Shown here: positions 38,766 to 48,710 of the stretch, one piece after another | How the letters are laid out: each line of letters opens with the position of its first letter | How positions within the stretch are numbered: the first letter of the stretch is position 1 | NCBI RefSeq assembly: GCF_020520285.1 | Contig: NZ_CP084742.1 | Span: 6,125,501 to 6,189,500 of the forward strand | DNA from: Pseudomonas sp. L5B5 | GTDB lineage: Bacteria; Pseudomonadota; Gammaproteobacteria; Pseudomonadales; Pseudomonadaceae | Length of the DNA: 64,000 nt | Direction of reading: 5' to 3' | Notes under the pieces: generated by a model | The model's database searches: none | Told to the model about the DNA's origin: nothing | What the model saw: only the letters and a program-made list of their open reading frames with translations | Position numbers and translations under genes: made by a program

Positions 38766-41417
38766 ATGAGTGATGCCGGTCGCGCCGATGCGCTGCTTGC
38801 CGAGCTGCCCCGGGATGGCCGGGGCCGGCTCAAGGTATTCCTGGGTGCCGCGCCCGGGGTCGGCAAGACCTACGCCATGCTCCAGGCCGCCCATATGCAG
38901 ATGCGCCAGGGGGTCAAGGTGCTTGCCGGGGTGGTGGAGACCCATGGCCGCGCCGAGACCGAAGCCTTGTTGAGCGGACTGCCCCAGCAGCCGTTGGTCC
39001 GTTCGCAATACCGTGGGGTGATGCTCGAGGAGATGGACCTGGATGGTTTGCTCAAGGCCCATCCCAAGCTGGTGCTGGTGGACGAACTGGCCCACAGCAA
39101 CGCTCCGGGGAGCCGGCACGCCAAGCGTTGGCAGGACATCCAGGAACTGCTGGCGGCGGGTATCGACGTGTTCACCACGGTCAACGTCCAGCATCTGGAA
39201 AGCCTCAACGACCAGGTGCGCGGCATCACCGGGGTCCAGGTCCGCGAGACCTTGCCCGACTGGGTGCTGCAGGAAGCCTACGAGCTGCAGTTGGTGGACC
39301 TGCCACCCCGGGAACTGCTGGAGCGCCTGCGCGATGGCAAGGTCTATGTGCCGGAGCAGGCGCGAGCGGCCATCGATGCGTTCTTCAGTCAGACCAACCT
39401 CACGGCCCTGCGCGAGCTGGCGATGCAGGCCGCGGCGGCCCAGGTGGACAACGACCTGGCCCAGGGCTATCGCCGGATGGGCCAGGCCGCGCCGACGGTG
39501 CGCGGACGCTTGCTGGTGGGGGTCGACGGCGATGCCCAGGCCGAGCGCCTGGTGCGCCATGCCAGTCGTGTGGCGCAGCGCCGGCATCTGCCCTGGAGCC
39601 TGGTGCATGTGGACAACGGTCGCCTGGGCGACGAGCAGTCGCGCCTGCGCCTGCAGGCCGCCCAGCAGTTGGCCGAGCGCCTGGGCGGCGAAGTGGTGCT
39701 GCTGCGGGCGGGCGAGGTGGCCAAGACCCTGGTCCAGCATGCCGTCGAGCGTCGCGCCAGCCTGCTGCTGGTGGGGCAGTCCAGTCGTCGCTGGCGTCGT
39801 CGCTGGTTTGGCGGGGGGCTGGCGGCGCGTTTGCTACGCAATGCCGATGGCCTGGAGATCAACGTCCTGGATAGCGAGCCGCCGGCCGGCCAGCCGGGGT
39901 TGCGGATCAAGCATCCCCTGGTGTGGTTCGACTATGCCCTGGCGCTGGTCGCGACACTTCTGGCCAGTGGCCTGGCTTGGGGCGTGGCCAGCATCCTGGC
40001 GTTGCCGAACATCTCTCTGGTGTTTCTCGCCGCGGTGCTCCTGGTGGCGGTGCGCAGCAGCCTGGGCCCGGCCCTGGCCTGCGCCGCGCTGTCGTTCCTG
40101 AGCTACGACTTCCTGTTCATCCCGCCGAACTTCTCTTTCTCCATCCAGCGCGAAGAGGACGTGCTGACGCTGCTTTTCTTCCTGCTCATGGCCGCGCTGA
40201 CCGGCAATCTTGCCGCCCGCCAGCGTCGCCAGTTGCAGGCGCTGCGTGATACCCAGGAGGAAACCAGCGAGCTGCTTGATCTGTCGCGCAAGCTCACCGC
40301 TGCTACCGATCGGCAAGCGGTGATCAGCGCCGCGGCCCAGCATCTGCAAGGGCGTGACCAGATGCGTATCTGCCTGCTCAATCGCGATGGCCAGGGCGCC
40401 TGGAAGGTCGAGACCCCAGGCACGCCGCAGTTCTCCGAGGCCGAGCGGGCGGCGGCCGACTGGGCCTGGCAGCATGAACAGCCCGCGGGCCTGGGCACCG
40501 ACACATTGCCTTTCGGGCGCTGGTGGTGGTGGCCGCTGTCGGTGGACGACGGTCCCCTGGGGGTATTGGGGGTGTGCCCCCGCGAGGGTGAAGCCTTGAG
40601 TGGCCAGCGCCGGCGCCTGCTGACCGCTCTGAGCCAGCCATTGGCGCAGGCCCTGGCCCGCGCACGCCTGGCCGAGGACCTGGAGGCGGCGCGCCTGCAT
40701 GGCGAGACTGAACAGCTGCGCAGCGCCTTGCTGGCGTCGGTGTCCCATGACTTGCGCACCCCACTGACCTCCATGCGCGGCAGCATCGACAGCCTGTTGG
40801 CGCTGGGCGAGGCGATCCCCCTGGAGGATCGCCGGGAACTGCTCGAAGGCACTCGGGACGAGGCCGAGCGCCTGGACCGTTACATCCAGAACCTGCTGGA
40901 CATGACCCGGCTCGGCCATGGTGCCTTGAAGCTGGCTCGGGATTGGGTCACCCCCGGGGATATCGTCGGCAGTGCGCTCAATCGTCTGCGAACGGTGCTG
41001 GCGCCCCTGCGGGTAAGTACCGAGTTGCCGCAGGACTTGCCATTGCTCCATGTACATGCGGCATTGATCGAGCAGGCGCTGGTCAACGTGCTGGAAAATG
41101 CTGCGCGTTTCTCGCCGGCCCATGGACGCCTGCAATTGCGGGTCCAGGCCGATGAGCAAGAATTGAGCTTTGCCGTCAGCGACGAGGGCCCGGGAATTCC
41201 CGAGGAGGAACGGTCGAAGATCTTCGACATGTTCTATACCGCGGCGCGGGGCGACCGAGGCGGACAGGGTACGGGGCTGGGCCTGGCGATCTGCCAGGGC
41301 ATGGTCGGAGCCCATGGCGGGCATATCAGCGTCGCGGACGGCATCGATGGACAGGGCACCTGCATCACCCTGCATTTGCCGTTGCAGGCCCAGCCGCAGC
41401 TCGAGGACGAGCCGTGA
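38766..41417 (+). CDS. kdpD: Osmosensitive K+ channel sensor histidine kinase KdpD
   Basis: 883 residues. The N-terminal KdpD domain (about 20-230, Walker A GAAPGVGKT) is followed by a universal-stress-like domain (about 250-370), four membrane helices of DUF4118 (about 395-490), a GAF-like segment, HisKA with the phospho-acceptor His661 (ASVSHDLRTPLTSM), and an ATPase domain (DEGPGIPEEERSKIF, GTGLGLAIC). It senses low K+ and turgor and phosphorylates KdpE. ATG 38766. A gap of 100 bases precedes kdpE. Intact, of family length. Confidence 0.97.
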   Translation: MSDAGRADALLAELPRDGRGRLKVFLGAAPGVGKTYAMLQAAHMQMRQGVKVLAGVVETHGRAETEALLSGLPQQPLVRSQYRGVMLEEMDLDGLLKAHPKLVLVDELAHSNAPGSRHAKRWQDIQELLAAGIDVFTTVNVQHLESLNDQVRGITGVQVRETLPDWVLQEAYELQLVDLPPRELLERLRDGKVYVPEQARAAIDAFFSQTNLTALRELAMQAAAAQVDNDLAQGYRRMGQAAPTVRGRLLVGVDGDAQAERLVRHASRVAQRRHLPWSLVHVDNGRLGDEQSRLRLQAAQQLAERLGGEVVLLRAGEVAKTLVQHAVERRASLLLVGQSSRRWRRRWFGGGLAARLLRNADGLEINVLDSEPPAGQPGLRIKHPLVWFDYALALVATLLASGLAWGVASILALPNISLVFLAAVLLVAVRSSLGPALACAALSFLSYDFLFIPPNFSFSIQREEDVLTLLFFLLMAALTGNLAARQRRQLQALRDTQEETSELLDLSRKLTAATDRQAVISAAAQHLQGRDQMRICLLNRDGQGAWKVETPGTPQFSEAERAAADWAWQHEQPAGLGTDTLPFGRWWWWPLSVDDGPLGVLGVCPREGEALSGQRRRLLTALSQPLAQALARARLAEDLEAARLHGETEQLRSALLASVSHDLRTPLTSMRGSIDSLLALGEAIPLEDRRELLEGTRDEAERLDRYIQNLLDMTRLGHGALKLARDWVTPGDIVGSALNRLRTVLAPLRVSTELPQDLPLLHVHAALIEQALVNVLENAARFSPAHGRLQLRVQADEQELSFAVSDEGPGIPEEERSKIFDMFYTAARGDRGGQGTGLGLAICQGMVGAHGGHISVADGIDGQGTCITLHLPLQAQPQLEDEP

Positions 41418-41517
41418 ATCGCTCTGGAACTGACGGGCGCCCGGGCAGGCCGAAACCCTCCGGGAACGGCCTGGCGTGCGCTACTCTTTGCCCCTTAATT
41501 TGTCTTGAACTGAATTC

Positions 41518-42219
41518 ATGAGCCAGACCGCGACCATCCTGGTCATCGACGACGAGCCGCAGATCCGCAAGTTCCTGCGCATCAGCCTGGTGTCCCAGGG
41601 ATACAAAGTGATTGAAGCCGGCACCGGTACCGAGGGCCTGGCCCAGGCGGCGCTGAACAAGCCGGACCTGCTGGTGCTCGACCTGGGGCTGCCGGACATG
41701 GATGGCCAGCAGGTCCTGCGCGAGTTTCGCGAGTGGTCGACAGTGCCGGTGCTGGTGCTTTCGGTGCGCGCCAGCGAACTGCAGAAGGTCCAGGCGCTGG
41801 ACGGCGGGGCCAACGACTATGTGACCAAGCCCTTTGGTATCCAGGAGTTCCTGGCGCGGATCCGCGCGCTGTTGCGTCAGGCCCCGATGGGCGAAACCCA
41901 GGAGGCAGCCTTGCAGGTGGGACCGTTGACCGTGGACCTGGCCTACCGCCGAGTCTTGCTCGACGGCGTCGAGGTTGCCTTGACCCGCAAGGAGTACGCG
42001 GTGCTGGCGCAATTGGCTCGCCATCCCGGCCGGGTGATCACCCAGCAGCAGTTGCTCAAGGATATCTGGGGCCCGACCCATACCGAAGACAGCCACTACC
42101 TGCGGATCGTGGTTGGGCACCTGCGCCAGAAACTCGCGGACGATCCGACCCGGCCGCGCTTCATCGTCACCGAGGCAGGGGTCGGCTACCGGCTGCTGGG
42201 CGGCGAGACCTGCGTCTAG
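41518..42219 (+). CDS. kdpE: KDP operon response regulator KdpE
   Basis: 233 residues of the OmpR/PhoB class. The receiver domain (1-115) has the acidic pocket IDDEP, the phosphorylated Asp55 in LLVLDLGLPDMDG, and Lys in YVTKPF. The C-terminal winged-helix domain (about 130-230) ends in FIVTEAGVGYRL. Activates kdpFABC when phosphorylated by KdpD. Its TAG stop shares a CTAG with the stop of the converging patatin-like gene (three-base overlap), leaving no room for a separate terminator. Confidence 0.97.
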   Translation: MSQTATILVIDDEPQIRKFLRISLVSQGYKVIEAGTGTEGLAQAALNKPDLLVLDLGLPDMDGQQVLREFREWSTVPVLVLSVRASELQKVQALDGGANDYVTKPFGIQEFLARIRALLRQAPMGETQEAALQVGPLTVDLAYRRVLLDGVEVALTRKEYAVLAQLARHPGRVITQQQLLKDIWGPTHTEDSHYLRIVVGHLRQKLADDPTRPRFIVTEAGVGYRLLGGETCV

Positions 42220-43253
42220 AGTTGTTCCTGTTCGTAGCGGTCAAGGGTGTCGCTGGCGATTTCCCGACCCAGGGCGATCAGCTCCGGTGCCTTGTAGAAC
42301 TCGAAGAAACGACACACGCGCTTGGGCACGTTGATCAGCACGTCGGGTGGATAGCCGGCGATCTTGTACTGGGCCAGGGACGTCTGCATGACCTCGAAGC
42401 TCTGGTTCACCAGGTCCAGCAACGAAGCCGGGCCGACGTTGTCGACGATGAACGAGCCGCTGGCTGATCTGGGCGCACCGTCGGTTGTCGGGGCCGCCGC
42501 GGGCTGCTGGGATTCCGGTTCGGCGCCCTCGACCCACGGATTGATCTTCGCGGTCTCGCTCCTGAAGGCTTCCTGTTCCAGTAGCAACAGCTGCTCGGCC
42601 TGCTTGCGCCGGAATGGCAGGTGCGAGCCCAGGGAGTTGATCAGGCTGTCGAAACGGCTCTTGAAGGCGGGTGGACGCTGGATCACCGGCAACTGGTAGT
42701 GCCGCTGGTTGGTGGAGTTGAGGTTGACCGCGATGATCAGGTCGCAATGGCTGGAAACGACCGGCACGATGGGCAGCGGGTTGAGCAGGCCGCCATCCAC
42801 CAGCATGCGGTTGCCTTGCATCACGGGGGTGAACAGGCTGGGGATCGCCGCCGAGGCGCGCATGGCCTGGTGCAGGCAGCCTTCCTGGAACCAGATTTCC
42901 TGCTGGTTGGTCAGGTCGGTGGCCACCGCAGTGTACGGAATGCGCAGGTCCTCGATGTTGATGTCGCCGACGATCTTGCGAATCTGGCCGAACACCTTCT
43001 CGCCACGAATCGCCCCCAGCCGAAAGCTCACGTCCACCAGGCGCAACACGTCCAGGTAATCCAGGCTCTCGATCCACTCTCGATACTCGTCGAGCTTGCC
43101 CGCCGAGTAGATACCGCCTACCACCGCACCCATTGAACAGCCAGCGATGCAGGCGATTTCGTAACCACGTTTTTCGATCTCCTCGATGACCCCGATGTGG
43201 GCGTACCCGCGGGCGCCCCCCGAACCGAGGACCAATGCGACACGTTTACTCAT
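42216..43253 (-). CDS. Patatin-like phospholipase family protein (RssA-like)
   Basis: 345 residues. The patatin catalytic elements are present: oxyanion hole GSGGARGYAHIG (residues 10-21), nucleophile Ser40 in GCSMG, and the catalytic Asp in LVDGGLLNPLP. No signal peptide, so cytoplasmic. It belongs to the RssA/YlbK-like bacterial group; the lipid substrate is unknown. The start at 43253 (MSKRVALVLG) follows AAAGGACGA on the minus strand; an upstream ATG at 43283 is less likely. The C-terminal 100 residues, with an Ala/Pro-rich stretch, look poorly conserved. Confidence 0.92.
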   Translation of the reverse strand: MSKRVALVLGSGGARGYAHIGVIEEIEKRGYEIACIAGCSMGAVVGGIYSAGKLDEYREWIESLDYLDVLRLVDVSFRLGAIRGEKVFGQIRKIVGDINIEDLRIPYTAVATDLTNQQEIWFQEGCLHQAMRASAAIPSLFTPVMQGNRMLVDGGLLNPLPIVPVVSSHCDLIIAVNLNSTNQRHYQLPVIQRPPAFKSRFDSLINSLGSHLPFRRKQAEQLLLLEQEAFRSETAKINPWVEGAEPESQQPAAAPTTDGAPRSASGSFIVDNVGPASLLDLVNQSFEVMQTSLAQYKIAGYPPDVLINVPKRVCRFFEFYKAPELIALGREIASDTLDRYEQEQL

Positions 43254-43475
43254 GATTCGTCCTTTCGCCAGGCAGGTCGTCACAATGCACCCGTAGCGCC
43301 CTTGGGTTCAATCGCCGATGGCACGCAACAGCGGTGCCACGCAGTCGCCAGAGCCCGCGTTGGGCCCCGAGCGCTTGTGCCTGCGGCTATATTTCCCTGG
43401 GGTGGGTTCGGCACTTTTTTTCGCCACCACCGTCTTAATCCGTACGACGGTATTCCCATTCTTGAGGTGTCATTG

Positions 43476-43754
43476 ATGAAAGCCTGGATCTGCTTGCCCC
43501 TGATTGCATTGGTTCTGAGCGGTTGCGCAGGCAAGACCGCCTACCGTGACAGCTGCGGCACCCAGCTGGACGCGGCCTGGCGTGAGCTGGACCTAGCCAA
43601 GGCCGAGGGTTTTGCCGGCACCGTGAGTTACTCCAAGGCGTTGTCGTTGCTGACGGGCGCCAAGACCCAGCAGCAGTTCGAGGCCTTTGAAGGCTGCACC
43701 AACAAGGCCGAAAAGGCACGTTTCTACATTCGCGAGTCCCGCGCCGGGCGTTGA
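43476..43754 (+). CDS. Small putative lipoprotein, unknown function
   Basis: 92 residues. A signal sequence (MKAWICLPLIALVL) ends in the lipobox LSGC, giving lipidated Cys17. The mature part has two more cysteines (RDSCGTQLDAAWRELDLAKAE and EGCTNKAEKA) and appears helical. No named family recognised. ATG 43476 follows TTGAGGTGTC. Monocistronic between the patatin gene (divergent) and a CHAD gene. Confidence 0.8.
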   Translation: MKAWICLPLIALVLSGCAGKTAYRDSCGTQLDAAWRELDLAKAEGFAGTVSYSKALSLLTGAKTQQQFEAFEGCTNKAEKARFYIRESRAGR

Positions 43755-43898
43755 GCCGCGACAAGCGCTACGCTGAGTCGGCAAAATCGGCGAGCGCGGG
43801 CCGCAGGTCGGGTGCAATAGAGGCCTGCGGCTCGTGCTGTCACTCCGGTAGCGGATGCACCGATACCGGGTTGGATGAGTTGTGTTGGGGAATCCTTG

Positions 43899-44666
43899 AT
43901 GTCTGCCCTGGTTGATCGATTGGTGGCTCAGATCCTGAGCCTGGACGTGAACTTGCTGGCTTGCCATGCGCGCTTGGTGGCCGTCACGGATGCGGAGGCG
44001 CTGCATGATTTGCGCGTCGGTGTGCGCCGCTTGCGCAGCCTGCTGCGCCCTTTGCGTGGTCTGCCGGGCGTGGAGCAGCTGGAGCAGGCTGCCAGTGAAG
44101 TAGGGCGCGTGACTACGCCGATACGCGATCGCGAGGTGCTCGCGGCCTACCTGCACCGGCATGGCCAGCCTATCGCCGCCGACCGGCGTACCGTGCAGTT
44201 GGCCAGGGAGTATCCGGCGGTGGCGCAGGGACCGGAGCTCTCGCATCTGTTCATGGTTCTGGATGCATTCCCGCGTTTTCTCCGGGCCGCCCAGCGCCAG
44301 GGGTTGCTGGGTGGTTTGCGCAAGCGCATCGAAAAGCGTCTGGACAAGCAGTGGAAGGTCCTGGGCGAGGCGCTGCAGGATCCGGCCCATGATCGCCATC
44401 GCCTGCGGTTGCTGATCAAGCGGGTCCGTTACGCTGCCGAGGCCTATCCGCAGTTGGAGCGCCTGCCTGCCCGGGCCATCAAGCGTCTCAAGGCGGCCCA
44501 GGCGGCCCTTGGGGATTGGCATGACTGCTGGCAGTGGCTGGCCCAGGCCGAGCAGCAAGCGGATCTGCTGCCTTGCGTGGCGACCTGGCGACGTACCATG
44601 CTCAAGTCCGAGACTCGTGCGGACCAGGTGCTGGACAAGCTGCAGAGCGATTGCTTCGGGCGTTGA
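43899..44666 (+). CDS. CHAD domain-containing protein
   Basis: 255 residues. The conserved His/Arg/Lys-rich helices of the CHAD domain are clear: ALHDLRVGVRRLRSLLRPL near residue 37 and DRHRLRLLIKRVRYAAEAY near residue 175. CHAD proteins bind polyphosphate through this basic surface and often associate with polyphosphate granules. No CYTH triphosphatase domain is fused, so this is a stand-alone CHAD. ATG 43899 after TTGGGGAATCC; an in-frame ATG eight codons upstream lacks a ribosome site. Confidence 0.9.
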   Translation: MSALVDRLVAQILSLDVNLLACHARLVAVTDAEALHDLRVGVRRLRSLLRPLRGLPGVEQLEQAASEVGRVTTPIRDREVLAAYLHRHGQPIAADRRTVQLAREYPAVAQGPELSHLFMVLDAFPRFLRAAQRQGLLGGLRKRIEKRLDKQWKVLGEALQDPAHDRHRLRLLIKRVRYAAEAYPQLERLPARAIKRLKAAQAALGDWHDCWQWLAQAEQQADLLPCVATWRRTMLKSETRADQVLDKLQSDCFGR

Positions 44667-44775
44667 GCGCCATCCGGCGGCCTATCTGTCCGCTGCTTTG
44701 GCGGGAATAGTGGCTGTACCGCTCTGGCTCGCTGGTTAAGATCCTTGCATCCAACTATTGCTTGTCGAGGTTTTC

Positions 44776-45573
44776 ATGCGTTTTTTCGATTTGCTCGAAG
44801 CGGTTCGCCATCAGCCCCAGGCCCTGGCCATTCCGGCGCAGTGGGCTCAGGGGCGGGCCAGCTTCGGCGGCCTAGTGGTGGCTCTGCAGTATGAAGCGAT
44901 GCGGGCCAAGGTTCCGGCGGACCGCCCCGTGCGCTCCCTGGCCGTGACTTTTGTCGGCCCTGTGGCCCCCGAAGTCCCTGTGAGTTTTGAGGTGGATGTA
45001 CTGCGTGAGGGCAAGGCGGTCAGCCAGGTGCTGGGACGGGTGATGCAGGAAGGCCAGGTGGTGACCTTGGTCCAGGGCAGTTTCGGTGCCTCGCGCGAGT
45101 CGGTGGTGAATGTCGAGGCCTTGCCGGCCCCCGAGATGAAGCACTGGGATGATTGCCAGGAACTGCCCTATATCCCGGGTGTGACTCCGGAGTTCATGCG
45201 CCACCTGGCGATGCGCTGGAGCATCGGCGGCATGCCGTTCACCGGCAACCGCTCCAGGGATATGGGCGGCTGGGTACGCCTGCGCGGTGACGTCAAGGAA
45301 GAACCGGTGACCGAGGCGCACATCCTGGCCCTGGTGGACGCCTGGCCGCCGGCCCTGCTGCCACACCTGACCAAGCCTGCTGCCGGCAGCACGCTGACCT
45401 GGACCATCGAGTTCATCCAGCCCTTACTGGAGCTCGATACCCTGGACTGGTGCAAGTACCGGGTGGAGATCGAGCATGCTCGTGATGGTTATGGGCACGC
45501 AGCGGCGGCGCTGTGGAGTCCCGATGGCCGGCTGATCGCCCTGAGCCGGCAGACGGTGACCATTTTCGCTTGA
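44776..45573 (+). CDS. Acyl-CoA thioesterase, TesB-like double hotdog
   Basis: 265 residues with the acyl-CoA thioesterase II-like layout of two hotdog halves: RASFGGLVVALQYEAM (N-terminal half) and LVDAWPPALLPHLTKPA followed by STLTWTIEFIQP (C-terminal half), with the conserved catalytic-region Asp and Thr. Likely hydrolyses acyl-CoAs; the chain-length preference is unknown. ATG 44776 follows TCGAGGTTTTC. Stands alone and converges on the DUF962 gene. Confidence 0.87.
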   Translation: MRFFDLLEAVRHQPQALAIPAQWAQGRASFGGLVVALQYEAMRAKVPADRPVRSLAVTFVGPVAPEVPVSFEVDVLREGKAVSQVLGRVMQEGQVVTLVQGSFGASRESVVNVEALPAPEMKHWDDCQELPYIPGVTPEFMRHLAMRWSIGGMPFTGNRSRDMGGWVRLRGDVKEEPVTEAHILALVDAWPPALLPHLTKPAAGSTLTWTIEFIQPLLELDTLDWCKYRVEIEHARDGYGHAAAALWSPDGRLIALSRQTVTIFA

Positions 45574-45577
45574 ACCC

Positions 45578-45940
45578 TCAGTGTCGGTGGCGTTGCAGCC
45601 AGGCACGCCACCATGCCCCGCTTAGAACAAAGCGCGGGAATGTCACGAACTGCTCGACCAGCAAACGTTGCACGGCGTCCTGACGATCAGTGAAGGGCTC
45701 GGCGACCTGGGCCTCCAGGCTGTGTCCGTGGCGCTGCAAACCCAGGGCCGCGAGGATGCCGATCACACCAATGGCTAGGTTCAACAGGCTCAGGGAAAAC
45801 ACTCCCGAGACGATCAGCAGGAACCCGACGATGAAGAGCGGCACGGCAATCAGGTGCAATACCAGGTTGGTCGGGTGCTGGTGGCTGTGTGGGTAGACCC
45901 GCCATTGCCAGGCAGGAAGGTTGGGGTGACGTTGGCCCAT
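45578..45940 (-). CDS. DUF962/Mpo1-like small membrane protein
   Basis: 120 residues with two closely spaced hydrophobic segments (about 30-75: LVLHLIAVPLFIVGFLLIV and LNLAIGVIGILAALGL). The early histidines HSHQHPTN and the later QRHGHSLE resemble the His-containing core of the Mpo1/DUF962 dioxygenase-like family. ATG 45940 (MGQRHPNLPAWQWRVYPHSH) is preferred over upstream ATGs at 45949 and 45970 because GAGG lies nine bases before it. Function in bacteria is not established. Confidence 0.78.
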   Translation of the reverse strand: MGQRHPNLPAWQWRVYPHSHQHPTNLVLHLIAVPLFIVGFLLIVSGVFSLSLLNLAIGVIGILAALGLQRHGHSLEAQVAEPFTDRQDAVQRLLVEQFVTFPRFVLSGAWWRAWLQRHRH

Positions 45941-46099
45941 GTTGATCATCCTCAGTGTCTGAAAACTCATGGACCGAGGATAGGGCGCAGGCTGCGCGAC
46001 GACGAATCAAGGCTGGCTATCGATCCGATAGCGCTCGCAAGGAATGGGAAGGCAGAAGGGGGACGAGACCAGCTCGTCCCCCAGGCAGGCATCGCCGGT

Positions 46100-47581
46100 T
46101 CAGAGCTTGAGCTGGCCGATGGCCTTGCTCAGTTCGCCGGCCAGGGTCGCCAGCTCGCTGCTGGTGGTGGCGGAAGCCACGGTCTGCTGCACGGTATTCT
46201 CGGTGACGTCGCGGATGCTCACTACCGCCCGATTCATCTCTTCCGCTACCTGGCTCTGCTGTTCCGCCGCGACGGCAATCTGGGTATTGCTTTCGCGCAT
46301 CTGGGCCACGGCACCGGTGATCTCCGCCAGGGCTTCGCCGGCCTCCTGGGCCTGCTGCACACAGTCGTCGGCCTTGAACGAGCTTTCCTGCATGAAGTCC
46401 ACCGCATCACGGGTGCCGGCCTGCAGGGCTGACACCATGCTGGTGATTTCGTCGGTGGAGGTCTGTACCCGCTTGGCCAGGTTGCGCACTTCGTCAGCCA
46501 CTACGGCGAAGCCGCGGCCCATCTCGCCGGCCCGGGCGGCTTCGATGGCAGCATTGAGCGCCAGGAGGTTGGTTTGTTCGGCGATGCTGTGGATAACGTT
46601 GACCACGCCGTTGATCTTCTGGCTGTCTTCGGCCAGCTTCTGGATCATCTCGGCAGTCTGCTGCACGCCGTTGGACAGCCCCGCAATGGACTTTTGCACC
46701 CGGCCCACCACCTCATGCCCGGTGCCGGCCAGCGTGTCGGCGGTCTGCGAGAGATCCCGAGTCGCCCCGGCATGCTGGGCGATGTGGTAGACGGTAGCGG
46801 ACATTTCGTTGATCGCTGTGGCGGCCTGGTCGGTTTCGCTTTGCTGGCCGAGCATGCCGTGGCGTACATCGTTCATGCTCGATGCCAGGCGGGCGGCGCC
46901 CTGGTCCAACTGGCGAGCGGTATTGGCCACGGTGTTCACCACCCGTTGGTAACCGGCTTGCATGGCGTTGAAGGCGGTGGCCATCTGTCCCACCTCATCC
47001 TTGCAGGACAGTGGTACCCGGGCTGACAAATCACCGGTTTTCTCCACGTGCAACATCACGTCCTTGAGGGTGTTGAGCTGGCTGAGGAGAAAGCGGATCA
47101 GCAACTGCGAAGCGCAGAGCATCGCGAACATCAGGATGAATACGGCGACTGCATAGTTGGCAAAACGATCGCTGAAGACCTGTGCAAGGCTAGGGGCATG
47201 GGCCAGCACGGCGACCTGCTGGCCATCGGCGCGGCCAATGACTTCGGCGCCCAGCAAGGGGCTGTCGCCAAATAGTGGCAGGTGGTTGAGTTCGACCCAG
47301 CCGCTGGCCCCGTTCAGCTCAGGGATGGCCTGTTCGCCCAGTGCCGGTGTCTGCCCTCGGGAAAAACGCACCAGGTTTTCGGCCTCGGGCAGGGGGCTTC
47401 CGGCAGGCCAGGCATCCAGCAGGCGAGCCTGAGCCTGGGCTGCGGCCTGGGCATTCTGGCTGCGAGCCTGTTGTTCCAACTGCACGGCATACAGCACGAG
47501 CAACAAGGTGGTGACGAAGGCGACGGCATTGACCGCCCAGAATTTGTATTTCAGCGAGATATTGCTAAGCCAGGCACCCAT
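46100..47581 (-). CDS. Methyl-accepting chemotaxis protein
   Basis: 493 residues. Two membrane helices (about 13-33 and 143-163) frame a small periplasmic sensor of about 110 residues. A HAMP domain follows (about 165-215) and then the long signalling coiled coil with the invariant hairpin [21 protein letters not shown], flanked by [17 protein letters not shown]. The signal is relayed to CheA/CheW. The ligand is unknown, as the sensor matches no family I can name. A perfect ANR/FNR box lies 76 bases upstream of the ATG, suggesting induction at low oxygen. Confidence 0.95.
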   Translation of the reverse strand: MGAWLSNISLKYKFWAVNAVAFVTTLLLVLYAVQLEQQARSQNAQAAAQAQARLLDAWPAGSPLPEAENLVRFSRGQTPALGEQAIPELNGASGWVELNHLPLFGDSPLLGAEVIGRADGQQVAVLAHAPSLAQVFSDRFANYAVAVFILMFAMLCASQLLIRFLLSQLNTLKDVMLHVEKTGDLSARVPLSCKDEVGQMATAFNAMQAGYQRVVNTVANTARQLDQGAARLASSMNDVRHGMLGQQSETDQAATAINEMSATVYHIAQHAGATRDLSQTADTLAGTGHEVVGRVQKSIAGLSNGVQQTAEMIQKLAEDSQKINGVVNVIHSIAEQTNLLALNAAIEAARAGEMGRGFAVVADEVRNLAKRVQTSTDEITSMVSALQAGTRDAVDFMQESSFKADDCVQQAQEAGEALAEITGAVAQMRESNTQIAVAAEQQSQVAEEMNRAVVSIRDVTENTVQQTVASATTSSELATLAGELSKAIGQLKL

Positions 47582-47656
47582 AGAAGGTCTTCTCTGATTG
47601 AGCGGAATAGTATTGGCAAGGTGCCATTATTGTGCCGTCATGCGTTCGGAAAAATC

Positions 47657-47670
47657 TTGATATGCATCAA
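47657..47670 (-). promoter_or_regulatory. Perfect ANR/FNR box upstream of the chemoreceptor gene
   Basis: TTGATATGCATCAA matches the ANR/FNR consensus TTGAT-N4-ATCAA exactly. It overlaps the tatD stop codon. A -10-like AATAAT lies at 47631-47626 on the minus strand, about 35 bases from the box centre, close to class II spacing. Confidence 0.65.
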
Positions 47671-48473
47671 GCAATTTCTGACAAGCCGAAAAATGCCCTG
47701 GCACAGGCGGTGCTATGGCGAGCCAGGTCTTCGGGCGTTTCCTGGCGATGCAAGGCTACTTCGCGCAGTACTTCGGTCAGGTAGGCCGGCTCATTTCGGC
47801 CGTTCTTCGGTTTGGGTCGCAGGCTGCGTGGCAACAGGTAGGGAGCGTCGCTCTCCAGCATCAGGCGACCCCGGGGAATCTCGCGGACCAGCGGATGCAG
47901 GTGAGTTCCCCGACGTTCGTCGCAAATCCACCCGGTAATCCCGATGTGCAAATCCAGGTCGAGGTAACTGAACAGTGCCCGCTGCTCACCGGTAAAGCAG
48001 TGCACCACGGCGGCCGGCAAACGGTCACGAAAGCCCTTCAGGATGTCCAGCAGGCGCTCGTTGGCATCGCGTTCGTGGAGAAACACCGGTAATTGCAGCT
48101 CGGCGGCCAGCGCCAGGTGCTCTTCCAGGACCTTTTCCTGCTGCGGGCGAGGGGAGAAGTCTCGATTGAAATCCAGGCCGCACTCGCCCACCGCTCGTAC
48201 CCGTGCTTCGCCAAGCAGGGCCCACAGACGCCGCGCACTATCGGCGTTCCATTCACTGGCGCTGTGAGGGTGCAAGCCGGCAGTGGCGAACAGTCTCTGC
48301 CCGCTCGGGTCCAGTTGCTCGCACAGTTCCAGGGCCTGTTCGCTGCCTTCCAGGCTGGTCCCGGTCACGACCAACTGGCAGACGCCGGCCTCATAGGCAC
48401 GATCGAGAACGGCTTGGCGTTTTTCAGTAAAACAAGAATTGGTCAGGTTGACGCCGATATCGATGAGTTGCAT
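47667..48473 (-). CDS. tatD: TatD-family metal-dependent deoxyribonuclease
   Basis: 268-residue TIM-barrel hydrolase. Signatures are [60 protein letters not shown] and [11 protein letters not shown], which supply the metal ligands. The IDIGVNL start without the DxHxH of YcfH/YjjV places it in the TatD branch proper, a 3'-5' exonuclease linked to DNA repair and peroxide resistance. The start at 48473 follows GGAGATAGCACC on the minus strand; the frame extends upstream without similarity. Its stop codon lies within the ANR box of the next gene. Confidence 0.94.
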   Translation of the reverse strand: MQLIDIGVNLTNSCFTEKRQAVLDRAYEAGVCQLVVTGTSLEGSEQALELCEQLDPSGQRLFATAGLHPHSASEWNADSARRLWALLGEARVRAVGECGLDFNRDFSPRPQQEKVLEEHLALAAELQLPVFLHERDANERLLDILKGFRDRLPAAVVHCFTGEQRALFSYLDLDLHIGITGWICDERRGTHLHPLVREIPRGRLMLESDAPYLLPRSLRPKPKNGRNEPAYLTEVLREVALHRQETPEDLARHSTACARAFFGLSEIA

Positions 48474-48710
48474 GGTGCTATCTCCGCCTGCGGTCGGAAA
48501 GCATATCAGAGCTGTAGATCTATTAAGAAAAACCAAGAACTACAACGAGTTGAGGCTGTCTCTTGCTGTCGAAAACAGCGATGGTTGCAGTGACTCGACC
48601 GGCCATTTCAGCAGCCTTTCGCCATATTCCAGTGCTCACGACGCTCTGTTTCTGGCGATCAACCCCACAAAACCGACGAAGGGTTGAACAGCATTTCCTG
48701 CGGAGAACGG

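Noticed and set aside
39834..41375. 513-codon open frame antisense to kdpD
   Set aside because: Overlaps the clearly recognised sensor kinase; Gln/Arg/His-rich translation typical of GC-rich antisense frames.
44509..44739. 76-codon frame ending with a hydrophobic helix after the CHAD gene
   Set aside because: Most of it overlaps the CHAD gene out of frame; the hydrophobic tail is short and there is no start with a ribosome site after the CHAD stop.
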